Assembly: GCA_036488085.1 (NCBI GenBank)
Contig: DASXHZ010000043.1
Span: 1 to 64,000, forward strand
Source of the DNA: DASXHZ01 sp036488085
Lineage (GTDB): Bacteria; Acidobacteriota; Thermoanaerobaculia; Gp7-AA8
Reading direction: 5' to 3'
Length of the DNA: 64,000 bases
The position numbers and the translations under genes are program-made. Numbering within the stretch: the stretch's first letter is position 1; each line of letters begins with the position of its first letter. The notes beneath the pieces are model-generated. The model was not told the origin of the DNA. It worked only from the letters and a program-made list of their open reading frames with translations, and made no database searches. Below are positions 1 to 8,400 of this stretch, piece after piece.

Positions 1-3
1 TCT

Positions 4-31
4 GGCCACCGGCGACTGGCCACCGGCCACT
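4..31. repeat. Heptanucleotide repeats at the left window edge
   Basis: Four consecutive 7-bp units are seen: GGCCACC, GGCGACT, GGCCACC, GGCCACT. They are probably one arm of a palindromic heptamer element cut by the window edge. The same heptamer family recurs inside the PBP1C gene at 12705-12732. The rest of the 96 bases before the first gene shows nothing recognisable apart from a weak GGGGA ribosome-binding site. Confidence 0.55.
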
Positions 32-96
32 TGGGTCAGCATTCTTCTTGCAGGGTCGCAAGAATCGACATCGGTACACGGAATCACGGGGACAAC

Positions 97-1287
97 ATGA
101 CCGCGCGGGCGTTGCAGGCAATCATCTTCTCCAGCCTTTTGGCTACTTCTCTAAGCGCCCGTCCGTACAGCCGCTCTGCCGCGGAGGACGACGCGCCGGC
201 GGCGACGGTGCTCTGCTACCACATCGTCGAGTCGCCGCAGGACCCGCGGATGGAGATCAGCCGCGACGCCTTCCGGCAGCAGATGCGATACCTCTCGATG
301 ACGGGCTACAACGTCATCCCGCTCCGCGAGCTCTACGACTACGTCACCGGCAAGCGCGCGTCGATCCCGCGGAACTCGGTCGTGATCACGATCGACGACG
401 GCTGGCGTTCGACGTACACCGAAGTCTTCCCGGAGATGCAGAAGTTCGGCTTCCCGTTCACGGTCTTCATCTACCCGCACATCATCGGGCAGACCTCGCA
501 CGCCCTCTCCTGGCGGCAGGTCAAGCAGATGGCGGACGCCGGCGTCGACATCGAGAGCCACTCGTTCTCGCATCCGTTCCTGACCAAGCGCCGCCACTCA
601 GCGCTCGATGACCGCGACTATTACCAGTGGCTCGACCACGAGCTCGAAGGCTCGAAGAAGGAGATCGAGCGCGAGACGGGCCATACGGTGTCGTTCCTCG
701 CCTATCCGTACGGAGACTACGACCACTTCCTCGTCGCCGCCTGCGCCCGCGCCGGCTACGCCGCGGCGCTGACCTGCGACTACGGACGTGTGCGCAAAGC
801 GAGCGATCCGCTGCGCATGAAGCGCTTCGTAATAGATAAACGTATGGACTTCGCCGCCTTCCGCCGCTACCTCGGCGCCGGCTCGATGCGGGTGCAGGAC
901 GTCACGCCGATGCCGAACCAGGTGTTCGAGCCGGAGCAGCCGATCGTGATCTCGGCCAAGCTCCCGAACCATGAGACGCTCGATCCGAAGTCGATCGGGA
1001 TGGCGCTCATCACGCCCGGCAAGCCGAGTCCGTTCTCGTATGACGCACAGAGCGGCTCGATCACGATGGTGGTCAGCGACGCCATCCAGACGCTGAAGGG
1101 CAAATCGCTTCGCGCGCTCGTCTGGGCCACCGACAAGGCCGGCAAGCGCCTCGAGGCGTCGTGGGTCTTTAAGATCCCCGAGCCGCAGCTCCCGGTGAAT
1201 CCGCCTCCCGCCGCCCAGCCTTCGAGCCTCACCCCAGCCGGCGTGATCGCCGGCGGACCGTCGGGCGCGAAGTCGTCACCGCGGTAG
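97..1287 (+). CDS. Secreted polysaccharide deacetylase (NodB-type)
   Basis: Carbohydrate esterase 4-type deacetylase, expected to remove N- or O-acetyl groups from a cell-envelope or extracellular polysaccharide. The ATG at 97 is chosen because it starts a signal peptide (MTARALQAIIFSSLLATSLSA) and follows GGGGA; an upstream ATG at 31 lacks a signal sequence. The NodB core spans roughly residues 35-270: motif 1 TIDDGW near residue 100 carries the catalytic and metal-binding aspartates, and motif 2 HSFSHP near residue 158 carries the metal histidines. A C-terminal segment of about 120 residues looks like a beta-sandwich and ends in a Pro/Ser-rich tail. The 3' end overlaps the convergent YhbY gene by 12 bp. 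The family call is firm; the substrate is unknown. Confidence 0.9.
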   Translation: MTARALQAIIFSSLLATSLSARPYSRSAAEDDAPAATVLCYHIVESPQDPRMEISRDAFRQQMRYLSMTGYNVIPLRELYDYVTGKRASIPRNSVVITIDDGWRSTYTEVFPEMQKFGFPFTVFIYPHIIGQTSHALSWRQVKQMADAGVDIESHSFSHPFLTKRRHSALDDRDYYQWLDHELEGSKKEIERETGHTVSFLAYPYGDYDHFLVAACARAGYAAALTCDYGRVRKASDPLRMKRFVIDKRMDFAAFRRYLGAGSMRVQDVTPMPNQVFEPEQPIVISAKLPNHETLDPKSIGMALITPGKPSPFSYDAQSGSITMVVSDAIQTLKGKSLRALVWATDKAGKRLEASWVFKIPEPQLPVNPPPAAQPSSLTPAGVIAGGPSGAKSSPR

Positions 1288-1572
1288 TTTGATAGCCGGC
1301 TTCTCTTCGCGCTCGCGGTAGAGGATGGCGATCTTGCCGACGCGGCCGGCGATCTGGGCGTCGGTCGCGGAGGCGAGGCTCTCGGCGATGGTGCGGCGCT
1401 CGGCGGAGTCGTCGGTCTCGATCCGCACTTTGATCAGCTCGTGCGAGAACAGCGACTTCTTCGTCTCCTCGACGACCGAGTCTTTGAGCCGTCCGCGGCC
1501 GACACGCACGACCGGTGCTAGCGGGTGCGCGAGGCCCTTGAGGAATTGGCGCTGCTTGGACGTCAATGGCAT
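1276..1572 (-). CDS. yhbY: YhbY / CRS1-YhbY domain RNA-binding protein
   Basis: A 98-residue single CRM (CRS1-YhbY) domain, the usual size for this family, which binds pre-50S ribosomal RNA and has an IF3-C-like fold. Recognisable parts are the start MPLTSKQRQFLKGLAHPLAPV and the SHELIKVRI strand. The usual GKNG loop reads GRGR here, which still leaves a basic glycine-rich turn. It is the last gene of a minus-strand run; only 5 bp separate its start from the dsbD stop, so co-transcription is likely. Ends convergently inside the deacetylase gene. Confidence 0.88.
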   Translation of the reverse strand: MPLTSKQRQFLKGLAHPLAPVVRVGRGRLKDSVVEETKKSLFSHELIKVRIETDDSAERRTIAESLASATDAQIAGRVGKIAILYREREEKPAIKLPR

Positions 1573-1577
1573 GTCGC

Positions 1578-3293
1578 TCAGTGCGCCTGCTTCGCGCGCG
1601 CCAGGAACTTATCCGGCTCCTCGAAGCCGGTGAGCCGGAGGTCGCGCAGCTCGTTGCCGTGCTGGTCGAGGAAGACGATGGTCGGGACGCCGACGATGCC
1701 GTACTGCTTCGTCAACGCCTTCGTCTTCGGGTCGTCCGGCAGCGTCAGGTCGGCCTTTACACGGCGGAAGCGCTGCAACTCGGCGGCAACGCTCTTGTCG
1801 CTGAACGTCTTGGCGTCGAGCTCTTTACACGGGATGCACCAGTCGGCGTAGAAGTCGACGACAGCGGGCTGCGCCGCCGACGTGCCGGTCATCGACGCCT
1901 GATCGTAGCGCTGCCAGGTGAGCTCCGCGCCGCTGCTGCGGGTCGGAATCGCGAAGGCCACGCCGACGACGAGAAGCATGGCCGCGCACGCCATCCGGAG
2001 CGTACGTGCCTGCCCGGAGCGCGCGGACATGAAGACGAGGAATGCGGCGCCGATGATCAGGCTCGCCGCGACGCCGTAGTGGAACCACGTCTCGCCGATG
2101 AGCGGACGGAGGAAGTAGACAGCCATGGCGACGAGCACGAAGCCCATCGACTTCTTGACGTGCACCATCCACTCGCCGGGACGCGGCAGGGCGTTGAGCA
2201 TGACGAGATACGGGAAGCCGAGACCGAGGGCGAGCGCCGCGAACATGACGAAGCCGATGATCGGCTTGCCGATGCTGGCGACGAGGGTGATGAGCGAGAC
2301 GACCACCGGGCCGACGCACGGCGCCGCCACGATCCCGACGAGGAGGCCCATCGTCATCGCGCCCGCGAGGCCCGCCCGCCCCATCGCGCGGTTGGCGATG
2401 AACTGCGGGACGCCGATGTCGAACGCGCCGAACATCGACGACGCGAGGACCAGCATCAGGGCGGCGAAGCCGATCTGCACCGCCGGCTGCTGGAGCCAGG
2501 AGCCGAACATCTTCCCGCCGAGCGACGCTACGACGCCGAGCGAGGAGTACATGATCACGATGCCGAGGACGTAGAGCGCGGCGAGCGCGAAGCGGCGCGA
2601 ACGGCGGCCGTCGCTCTGCATAGCGAAGAAGCCCATCGTGATCGGGATCATCGGGAAGACGCACGGCGTCAGGTTCAGAGCGAGGCCGCCGACGAAGATG
2701 ATCAGGAGCGTGAGCGGGAGGCCGCTCGCCGCGAACGTGGATGCGAGTTTGTCGCCCGCCGGCGCCGGGTTCGCCGGCGCATTCGCGAGTGTGGTGAAGG
2801 TGCTGCCGCCAACCGGCGGCCTGGCCGCCGCCGCCCCGCTGAGAGCCGTCGCGGAAAACTCCGCGTCGACGGTCTTGGGCGGGAGGCACACCTTGTCGTT
2901 GCACGACTGGTAGCGCAGCGTCGCCTTGATCGTGTCGCCCTTCACCTTCGCGGTGAATGGAATCCGGATCGTTCCCTCGTACACGGCGATCTGCTGATTG
3001 CCGCTGAACGAGAAGGCCTTCAGCTCATGCGCCGGATACTTCGCGTCGATCAGTTCCGCGGTGGCGGGGTCGAACGAGAGGACGGTCGAAATCGCGAACG
3101 AGTCGAGGGGTTTGGCGGAGTTGATGTGCCACGGCGCCGGTATGGCCACCGTCGCGACGCCCTCGACCTGATCTGCGGCTCGCTTGGTGACGGCGCCGCT
3201 CAGCTTGATGTCGGGCGGGACGACCTGGTCGTCCAATTGGGCGAAGAGAGCCGTCGCGAAGAGCGAGAGAAGAAGAAAGAAGCGAACGCGCAT
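1578..3293 (-). CDS. dsbD: Thiol:disulfide interchange protein DsbD
   Basis: A 571-residue protein that carries electrons from cytoplasmic thioredoxin across the inner membrane to periplasmic thiol proteins. It has the three DsbD modules. A signal peptide leads an N-terminal periplasmic domain with the paired cysteines in SCNDKVCLPP (about residue 130). The eight-helix membrane core has the two redox cysteines in NLTPCVFPMIP and VAAPCVGPVV. The C-terminal thioredoxin-like domain has FYADWCIPCKELD. All six redox cysteines are present, so it should be functional. It sits 3 bp downstream of a secreted thioredoxin/TPR protein, a plausible reduction partner, and 5 bp upstream of yhbY. Confidence 0.93.
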   Translation of the reverse strand: MRVRFFLLLSLFATALFAQLDDQVVPPDIKLSGAVTKRAADQVEGVATVAIPAPWHINSAKPLDSFAISTVLSFDPATAELIDAKYPAHELKAFSFSGNQQIAVYEGTIRIPFTAKVKGDTIKATLRYQSCNDKVCLPPKTVDAEFSATALSGAAAARPPVGGSTFTTLANAPANPAPAGDKLASTFAASGLPLTLLIIFVGGLALNLTPCVFPMIPITMGFFAMQSDGRRSRRFALAALYVLGIVIMYSSLGVVASLGGKMFGSWLQQPAVQIGFAALMLVLASSMFGAFDIGVPQFIANRAMGRAGLAGAMTMGLLVGIVAAPCVGPVVVSLITLVASIGKPIIGFVMFAALALGLGFPYLVMLNALPRPGEWMVHVKKSMGFVLVAMAVYFLRPLIGETWFHYGVAASLIIGAAFLVFMSARSGQARTLRMACAAMLLVVGVAFAIPTRSSGAELTWQRYDQASMTGTSAAQPAVVDFYADWCIPCKELDAKTFSDKSVAAELQRFRRVKADLTLPDDPKTKALTKQYGIVGVPTIVFLDQHGNELRDLRLTGFEEPDKFLARAKQAH

Positions 3294-3296
3294 CAG

Positions 3297-4139
3297 CTAC
3301 TTTTTCGACGCGAGCTGCTGCTGCACGACCTGCAGCATCTGGTCGGCGTTGTCCTTCAGCGGCGAGCTCGGGAAGCGCTGCTTGAACTGCCGGAGCTCGT
3401 TCGACGCCGCCATCAGGTTGCCCTGCTGCCAATACATCTGCGCCTGCAGCAGGCGGCCGCGCTCGTATGACTCGCCTTTGTTCTGGATCTTCGAGAAGGC
3501 GTTGAGCGTCGCCGAAGCGTCGCCGAGACGGTTCTGGAATGCCTGGTTCACGGCGAGCTCGTAGTAGGAGCGGTCGCGGATGTCGGCCGGCGCCTTCGGA
3601 TCGGTCGTCAGTTTCCGGAAGCGGGTCTCCGCCTGCGTGAATGCGAAGTGCTGCATGTACTCGACGGCCAGGTCGAGACGCTTCTTGTAGTCGTTTCCGA
3701 ACGTCTCTTCGCTCTCGGCGCGCTTCTGGAAGTCGCGGTACTTGGCCTGGGTGTTCTGCATCTCGGTCACAAACTCTTTCGCAGGCGCGTAGCCGCGAAG
3801 GACCCCCGCGACCGTGTCATCGGGCGCGAGGATCAGGAAGGTCGGGAGCGAGGTTACGTTGAAGCGCTGGGCGAACTTGGTTCCGTCGCCGCCGTCTTCA
3901 GTGTTGAGGCGGAGGAGGACCATCTTGTCGGTGGCCTTTTGGAAGATCTCCGACGGGAAGACCTCCTGCTCCATGCGATGGCACCAGCCGCACCAGTCGG
4001 CGAAGAGGTCGACGAACACGAGCTGGTTCCCCGACTTCGCCTTTTTCATGGCGTCGGCGTACGACTTGTTCCACGGGGCGGCGAACGACTGCGGCACCAG
4101 TAAAACGATGACGACGACGGCAAGAGCGAATCGCTTCAA
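3297..4139 (-). CDS. Secreted thioredoxin-like protein with TPR-like C-terminal half
   Basis: A 280-residue exported protein. Residues 1-20 form a signal peptide. A thioredoxin fold follows (about 25-135) with FADWCGWCHRME, whose CGWC active site resembles DUF255/thioredoxin-7 proteins, and a cis-proline in TSLPTF. Residues 150-275 are helical repeats resembling tetratricopeptides (for example YYELAVNQAFQNRLGDASA). It is transcribed with dsbD 3 bp downstream, so it is probably a periplasmic thiol reductase or disulfide carrier kept reduced by DsbD. The specific client is unknown. Confidence 0.85.
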   Translation of the reverse strand: MKRFALAVVVIVLLVPQSFAAPWNKSYADAMKKAKSGNQLVFVDLFADWCGWCHRMEQEVFPSEIFQKATDKMVLLRLNTEDGGDGTKFAQRFNVTSLPTFLILAPDDTVAGVLRGYAPAKEFVTEMQNTQAKYRDFQKRAESEETFGNDYKKRLDLAVEYMQHFAFTQAETRFRKLTTDPKAPADIRDRSYYELAVNQAFQNRLGDASATLNAFSKIQNKGESYERGRLLQAQMYWQQGNLMAASNELRQFKQRFPSSPLKDNADQMLQVVQQQLASKK

Positions 4140-4179
4140 GGAGTTCCTCCGCGGTCACCAACGGCTGCTCTTCCAGAGC

Positions 4180-4944
4180 TTATTCCGATTTGGAAGCGAC
4201 GGCGGGTGACAATTCCGTCGACGTCTGCCGCCCCTCGGAAAAGGCTTTCGCCGCCTCCACGAACGCGCCGAAGATCCGCTTCGCCGACTCCTCGCCGCTC
4301 ATGTCTTCCGGATGCCACTGCACGCCGACGTAGAACGGATGTTTCGGATCCTCGAGCCCTTCGATGATGCCGTCGGGCGCGTGGGCGGTGACGCGAAGTC
4401 CGCGTCCGACGTCGCGGATTGCTTGATGGTGCGACGAGTTCACGTTCAGCTCGCGCGCGCCGAGGATCCGGCCGAGCCGCGTTTCGGCCTCGACCAGAAC
4501 GTCGTGCCGTGCGCGATCCTCCGGATCGCTCACGTGCTCGATCTCGGTCTCGTGTTGCGACGGGATATCCTGGATCAGCGTCCCCCCCGCCGCCACATTC
4601 ATCACCTGTACGCCGAGGCAGATGCCGAGCGTCGGGATGCCGCGGTCGCGCGCCAGTTTCGCGAGCGAGAGGTCGTTGTCCTGCCGCCGCACGTCCATCG
4701 GTTCGACTGACGGGAGCGCCTGCTCGCCGAACACCGCCGGATCGCAGTCATACCCTCCCGCCAACACCAGCCCATCGACCGCCTCGAGCACCTCGGCCGC
4801 ATTCTCCGGCTGCGGCGGGATCACCACCGGCACCGCCCCCGCCCGGCGCAACGCGTCGACGTACGTCGTATACGCAAACGCCCGGTCCCGCTCGCCGGGA
4901 ACGAGAAGGACGTCGGAACCGATGCCGATGAGGGGTTTGGTCAT
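4180..4944 (-). CDS. Gamma-glutamyl-gamma-aminobutyrate hydrolase-like class I glutamine amidotransferase
   Basis: A 254-residue peptidase C26 (PuuD-like) enzyme that hydrolyses gamma-glutamyl amides. The nucleophile elbow is TLGICLGVQ, the catalytic histidine and glutamate are in GVQWHPED, and the family SSHHQAI motif is present. The N-terminus KPLIGIGSDVL is normal for the family. There is a short unconserved C-terminal tail. It precedes the thioredoxin/dsbD genes on the same strand with a 40-bp gap; a functional link to them is not obvious. No putrescine-pathway partners are visible, so the physiological substrate is open. Confidence 0.87.
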   Translation of the reverse strand: MTKPLIGIGSDVLLVPGERDRAFAYTTYVDALRRAGAVPVVIPPQPENAAEVLEAVDGLVLAGGYDCDPAVFGEQALPSVEPMDVRRQDNDLSLAKLARDRGIPTLGICLGVQVMNVAAGGTLIQDIPSQHETEIEHVSDPEDRARHDVLVEAETRLGRILGARELNVNSSHHQAIRDVGRGLRVTAHAPDGIIEGLEDPKHPFYVGVQWHPEDMSGEESAKRIFGAFVEAAKAFSEGRQTSTELSPAVASKSE

Positions 4945-4979
4945 GTCTACGGAGTGTACGCTATGCTCTTGTCACGCCA

Positions 4980-5165
4980 ATGGAACCGAAGGAAATCGTT
5001 CATTCGGACCCCGAAGTCGTGAGCGGAACGCCCGTTTTTGTTGGAACGCGTGTACCGGATCAGGCGCTCCTCGACTACATCGAGGGCGGCGAGACAATCG
5101 CTGAGTTCCTCGACGATTTTCCGTCCGTCTCGCGCGAACAGATCGCGTTTTTGGAAGAGGCGTAA
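4980..5165 (+). CDS. DUF433 antitoxin-like protein, orphan
   Basis: A 61-residue DUF433 protein (HTH-like fold, usually the antitoxin of a DUF433/DUF5615 pair). The diagnostic core is SGTPVFVGTRVPDQALLDYI followed by EGGETIAEFLDDFPSVSREQ. It is about ten residues shorter at the C-terminus than the relative at 20732, ending abruptly at FLEEA. No DUF5615 toxin follows; a 21-bp tandem array begins 20 bp after the stop. It is divergent from the C26 hydrolase with a 35-bp gap. Likely a surviving antitoxin whose toxin was lost. Confidence 0.82.
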   Translation: MEPKEIVHSDPEVVSGTPVFVGTRVPDQALLDYIEGGETIAEFLDDFPSVSREQIAFLEEA

Positions 5166-5184
5166 GCCGCGGGTACGCCGGCCG

Positions 5185-5415
5185 GCGTACAACGTTCGCG
5201 GGGTTGCGTACGACGTTCGCCGGGCCGCGTACGACATTCGCGGGGTTGCGTACGAGATTCGCGGGGTTGCGTACAACGTTCGCTCGCTCGCGTACAACGT
5301 TCGCTCGCTGGCGTACAGCGTTCGCCGCGCGGCGTACGGGGTACGTCGCATCGCGTACGACGGTGGTTAAGTCGCGTACGGCGAGCGACTTGCGGCGTAC
5401 AGCGCGCGCCACCCG
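5185..5415. repeat. 21-bp tandem repeat array, 11 units
   Basis: Units start with GCGTAC exactly every 21 bp at 5185, 5206, 5227, 5248, 5269, 5290, 5311, 5332, 5353, 5374 and 5395. A typical unit begins GCGTACAACGTTCGCGGG; the last three are more diverged. Because 21 is a multiple of three, the array stays open in several frames on both strands and would encode heptapeptides such as AYNVRGV. No start codon with a ribosome-binding site supports translation, so it is called non-coding. It fills the gap between the orphan DUF433 gene and the surface-protein gene. Confidence 0.9.
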
Positions 5416-5418
5416 AGG

Positions 5419-5442
5419 GGCGCGGGCTGGGAAGCCCGCGCC
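5419..5442 (-). terminator. Strong hairpin downstream of the giant surface-protein gene
   Basis: A perfect 10-bp GC stem (GGCGCGGGCT / AGCCCGCGCC) around a GGGA loop lies 15 bp beyond the stop codon of the 2,330-residue protein. No T-run follows on the minus strand, so it may be a terminator, an RNA-stabilising hairpin, or another dispersed palindrome. Confidence 0.5.
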
Positions 5443-5457
5443 ACACGACGGGGGGGA

Positions 5458-8400
5458 TTACTGGGCGGGGATGTAGGTGGCGTCTTGGGTGGTTTGGTCG
5501 ACGACGGAGCCGTAGGCGGCGACTTTGCCGGTGCCGTCGATTACGCGGACGGCGATGCGTGCGTTGTAGGTGGCGCCGAGGCCGAGGCTGCTGAGGATCG
5601 GGAGCTGGGTGGACTGGTAGGCGCCGAGCGGGATCTGGACTTTCGGCGTGATGCGGGAGTCGGGCAGGATCACGGAAATCTCGACTGTAACCGGGTTGCC
5701 GCTGATCTCGGCGATTCCGACGTTGGTCCGGTACCGGACGGAATCCTCGGTCTGAAGGATCTGGAGCGGACGGCTGCCGTTGCCGACGGCGTCGGCGAGG
5801 GTCACGGCCGGAACGAACTGGCCGAGGGTGCCGTGCGAGGTCTGGTCGTAGGTGCGGGCGGTGACGACGAGCGGAACGTTCGTGGCGGTCGTGACGTGCA
5901 GCGCGCCGCCGAGGTTTGCGGCGCCGAAGATGGAGTGGACGACGTCGTCGAGCGGCTTCACCTCGCCCGGGTTCACGGTGACTGACTGCGTCAGCGGATC
6001 GCCACCGCCGAGGGGGTAGAGCGTGAGGGTCGTCGTCTGCGGCGAGTTGCTGCTGTTGAAGACGCGCACGTCGCTCCGCCAGCTCGCGAGGCCGGTATCG
6101 AGCGATGCGACACCCGGCACGACGAAGCGCGTGGTGCCGGTGCCGCCGAGGGGCACGCCGGAGACGAGCAGCGGGTCGGTGGTGTTGCTGTCGATGACGG
6201 AGGCGTACGAGGTGACCTGCCCCTCGCCGCCGACGACCTTCACCTCGACGCGGGCGTTGTCGATGGTGATGCCGTTCTGCGCGAGGAAGGAGTTGAGCTG
6301 CTTCTGTTCGCCGCCGGCGAGCGTCACAGGAATGTCGAGGAGCTTGGTGCCGGCGCCGCTGAAGACGCTGATGACGGCCGAGGCGGACTTGCCCGCCCCC
6401 TCGACGATCCCGAGGTTCGTGTGGAACGTGGCCGACTGCGCGAGCTGCTGGAGGCTGAGGGCGGGCGAGCTCTTGCCGATGAAGCCAGTGAACGGTGTGC
6501 CAGGGATGTACTGGCCGAACGTGCCGGCGCTCGTGGCGTTGTAGGTACGGCTGGAGACGAACGACTGCAGCGACGACGGCGCCGGGATGCCGCCGTTCGC
6601 AAGCTGCTGGATGTTGAGAACGCCGTTCAACGAATCGCCGAGCGAGCCGACGCCGAACCAGTTGCGCACGATGTCGTCGAGCGCGGTGGTGCCGCCCGGC
6701 GCGACGCTGATCGACGTCGTCTTGACCGCGGTCGTGTCGCCGGTGCCGGGGTTGAACGTCAGGAGGTAGTTCTGTGCGGACAACGACGTGTTCGCGACGC
6801 GGATATCGCTCCGCCAGCTCGATGTCCCCGTTCCGGCGAGGTGTCCGACCGAGGGGATGACGAGCGCGCTTGACGACGGCGCGATGAGAGAGCCCGGCGT
6901 CACCGGAGTCACTAGGCTGATCGACAGCGGAATCGCGGTGCTGCTGGTCGACTGAAGCTGCGTCCTGCCGGAGACGACCGCGTTGCCGTAGACGACGATC
7001 AGCGTGCCGGTCCAGGTGCCGTTCGTCAGCGCGCTCGGGTCCATCTGGATCGTGACGAGCACGCCCGAGGGCGGGACGAGGCCGGAGCTCGGGAGCACCG
7101 AAAGCCACGTCTTGTCGACGGTTGCGATGTAGGTAGTCGTACCGCCCGCCAGGCCGGGGATGAGCACCTGGAACGTGACCGGCGTCGTGCTGCCATCCGG
7201 CACGTTGACGTTGATGTTCCGATCGGTCGGATTCGGGAGCGGGATGACGACGACGTTGACCGTCTTCGAGAAGCCACCCGGCTGCGCGCACGCCGAGAGG
7301 GCGCGGACGCGGTAGAAGAACGGCGTCGGCGTCAGCGCGTTCTTGGTGAAATGCTGCGACGTACCGCTCACGCTGGAGGTGGTGACGTTCGCAAAGCTGC
7401 TGTCGCCCGACTCCTGCAACTCGTACCCAACCGCGTCGGCGACCTTGGTCCACTCGACGGTATACGTCTGGCCGGTGGTCGACTCGCCGACGACGCTCGG
7501 GGTCGGAGCGTTGAGGATGTTGCAGACGGTGAACGGCTGCGCGTTCGAGCTCGACGGCAGACAGCCGAACGGGCCGTTCGCCGAGACGCTCCATGAGTAG
7601 TTGCCGCTCGTCAGGTTGATGGTCGCCGACGTGGTGCCGGTCGTGACGCCGATCGGCGGATTGCCGCCGCCCGTGATCGAGACGGCATAGCTCGTCGCGC
7701 CGCTCACGGCGTTCCAACTGAACGTAACGGGCGACGTGACGGTGGCGTTGGGCGCCGGGGAGACGAGCTGCGGGGCGTTCGCCGGACAGGTGACGTGCGG
7801 CAACACGGCGACCGAGGTGCTGCTGCTGTTGTTCGAGGTGACGGGATCGCTGACGCTGCTGCTGACGTGCGCGGTGTTGATGACCGTGCCGTGCGTCTGC
7901 GAGGGGATGGTGTATGTCGCGTCGACCGTCACCGAGGCGCCGGGCGCCATCGAGGGAATGGTGCAGGGGAAGCCGGAGCATGGCGCCGACGTGGAGTCGA
8001 AGGAGAGACCCGACGGCGTCGGATCGGTGATGACGGCGCTCGTGGCGGTGCTCGGCCCGAGGTTCGTGACGCTGATGTGGAACGTGATGAAGCTGGCGGC
8101 GCTGGCCTGCGCCGGGCCGCTCTTCGCGATCCGGAGGTCGGCGCTCGCCGTGGCACCGACCACGTTGGTGGTGACGGTCGACGAGTTGTTCGCGGTGTTG
8201 CCGTCGAACGTGGAGCTGCTGACGCTCGCGTTATTCGTGATCGTCGTGCCGCTGTAGTTCGCGGGGACGTTGTAGGTCGACGTGATCGATACCGCCTGGC
8301 CGGAGCTCAGCGTGCCGAGGGCGCACGGGAACGCGGCGGTGCAGGCGCCGGTGTTGGAGACAAACGTCAGGCCGGCCGGCGTCGGGTCGGTGACGAAGAC

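Noticed and set aside
1566..3470. 634-codon plus-strand open frame antisense to dsbD
   Set aside because: Low-complexity Arg/Glu/His/Asp-rich translation typical of the opposite strand of GC-rich genes; dsbD has full domain support.
5038..5370. 110-codon heptapeptide-repeat protein (AYNVRGV units)
   Set aside because: It starts inside the DUF433 gene in another frame, has no ribosome-binding site, and comparable frames are open on the minus strand.
5075..7981. 968-codon minus-strand open frame
   Set aside because: Shadow of the surface-protein gene and the 21-bp array; Arg/His-rich with no domain.
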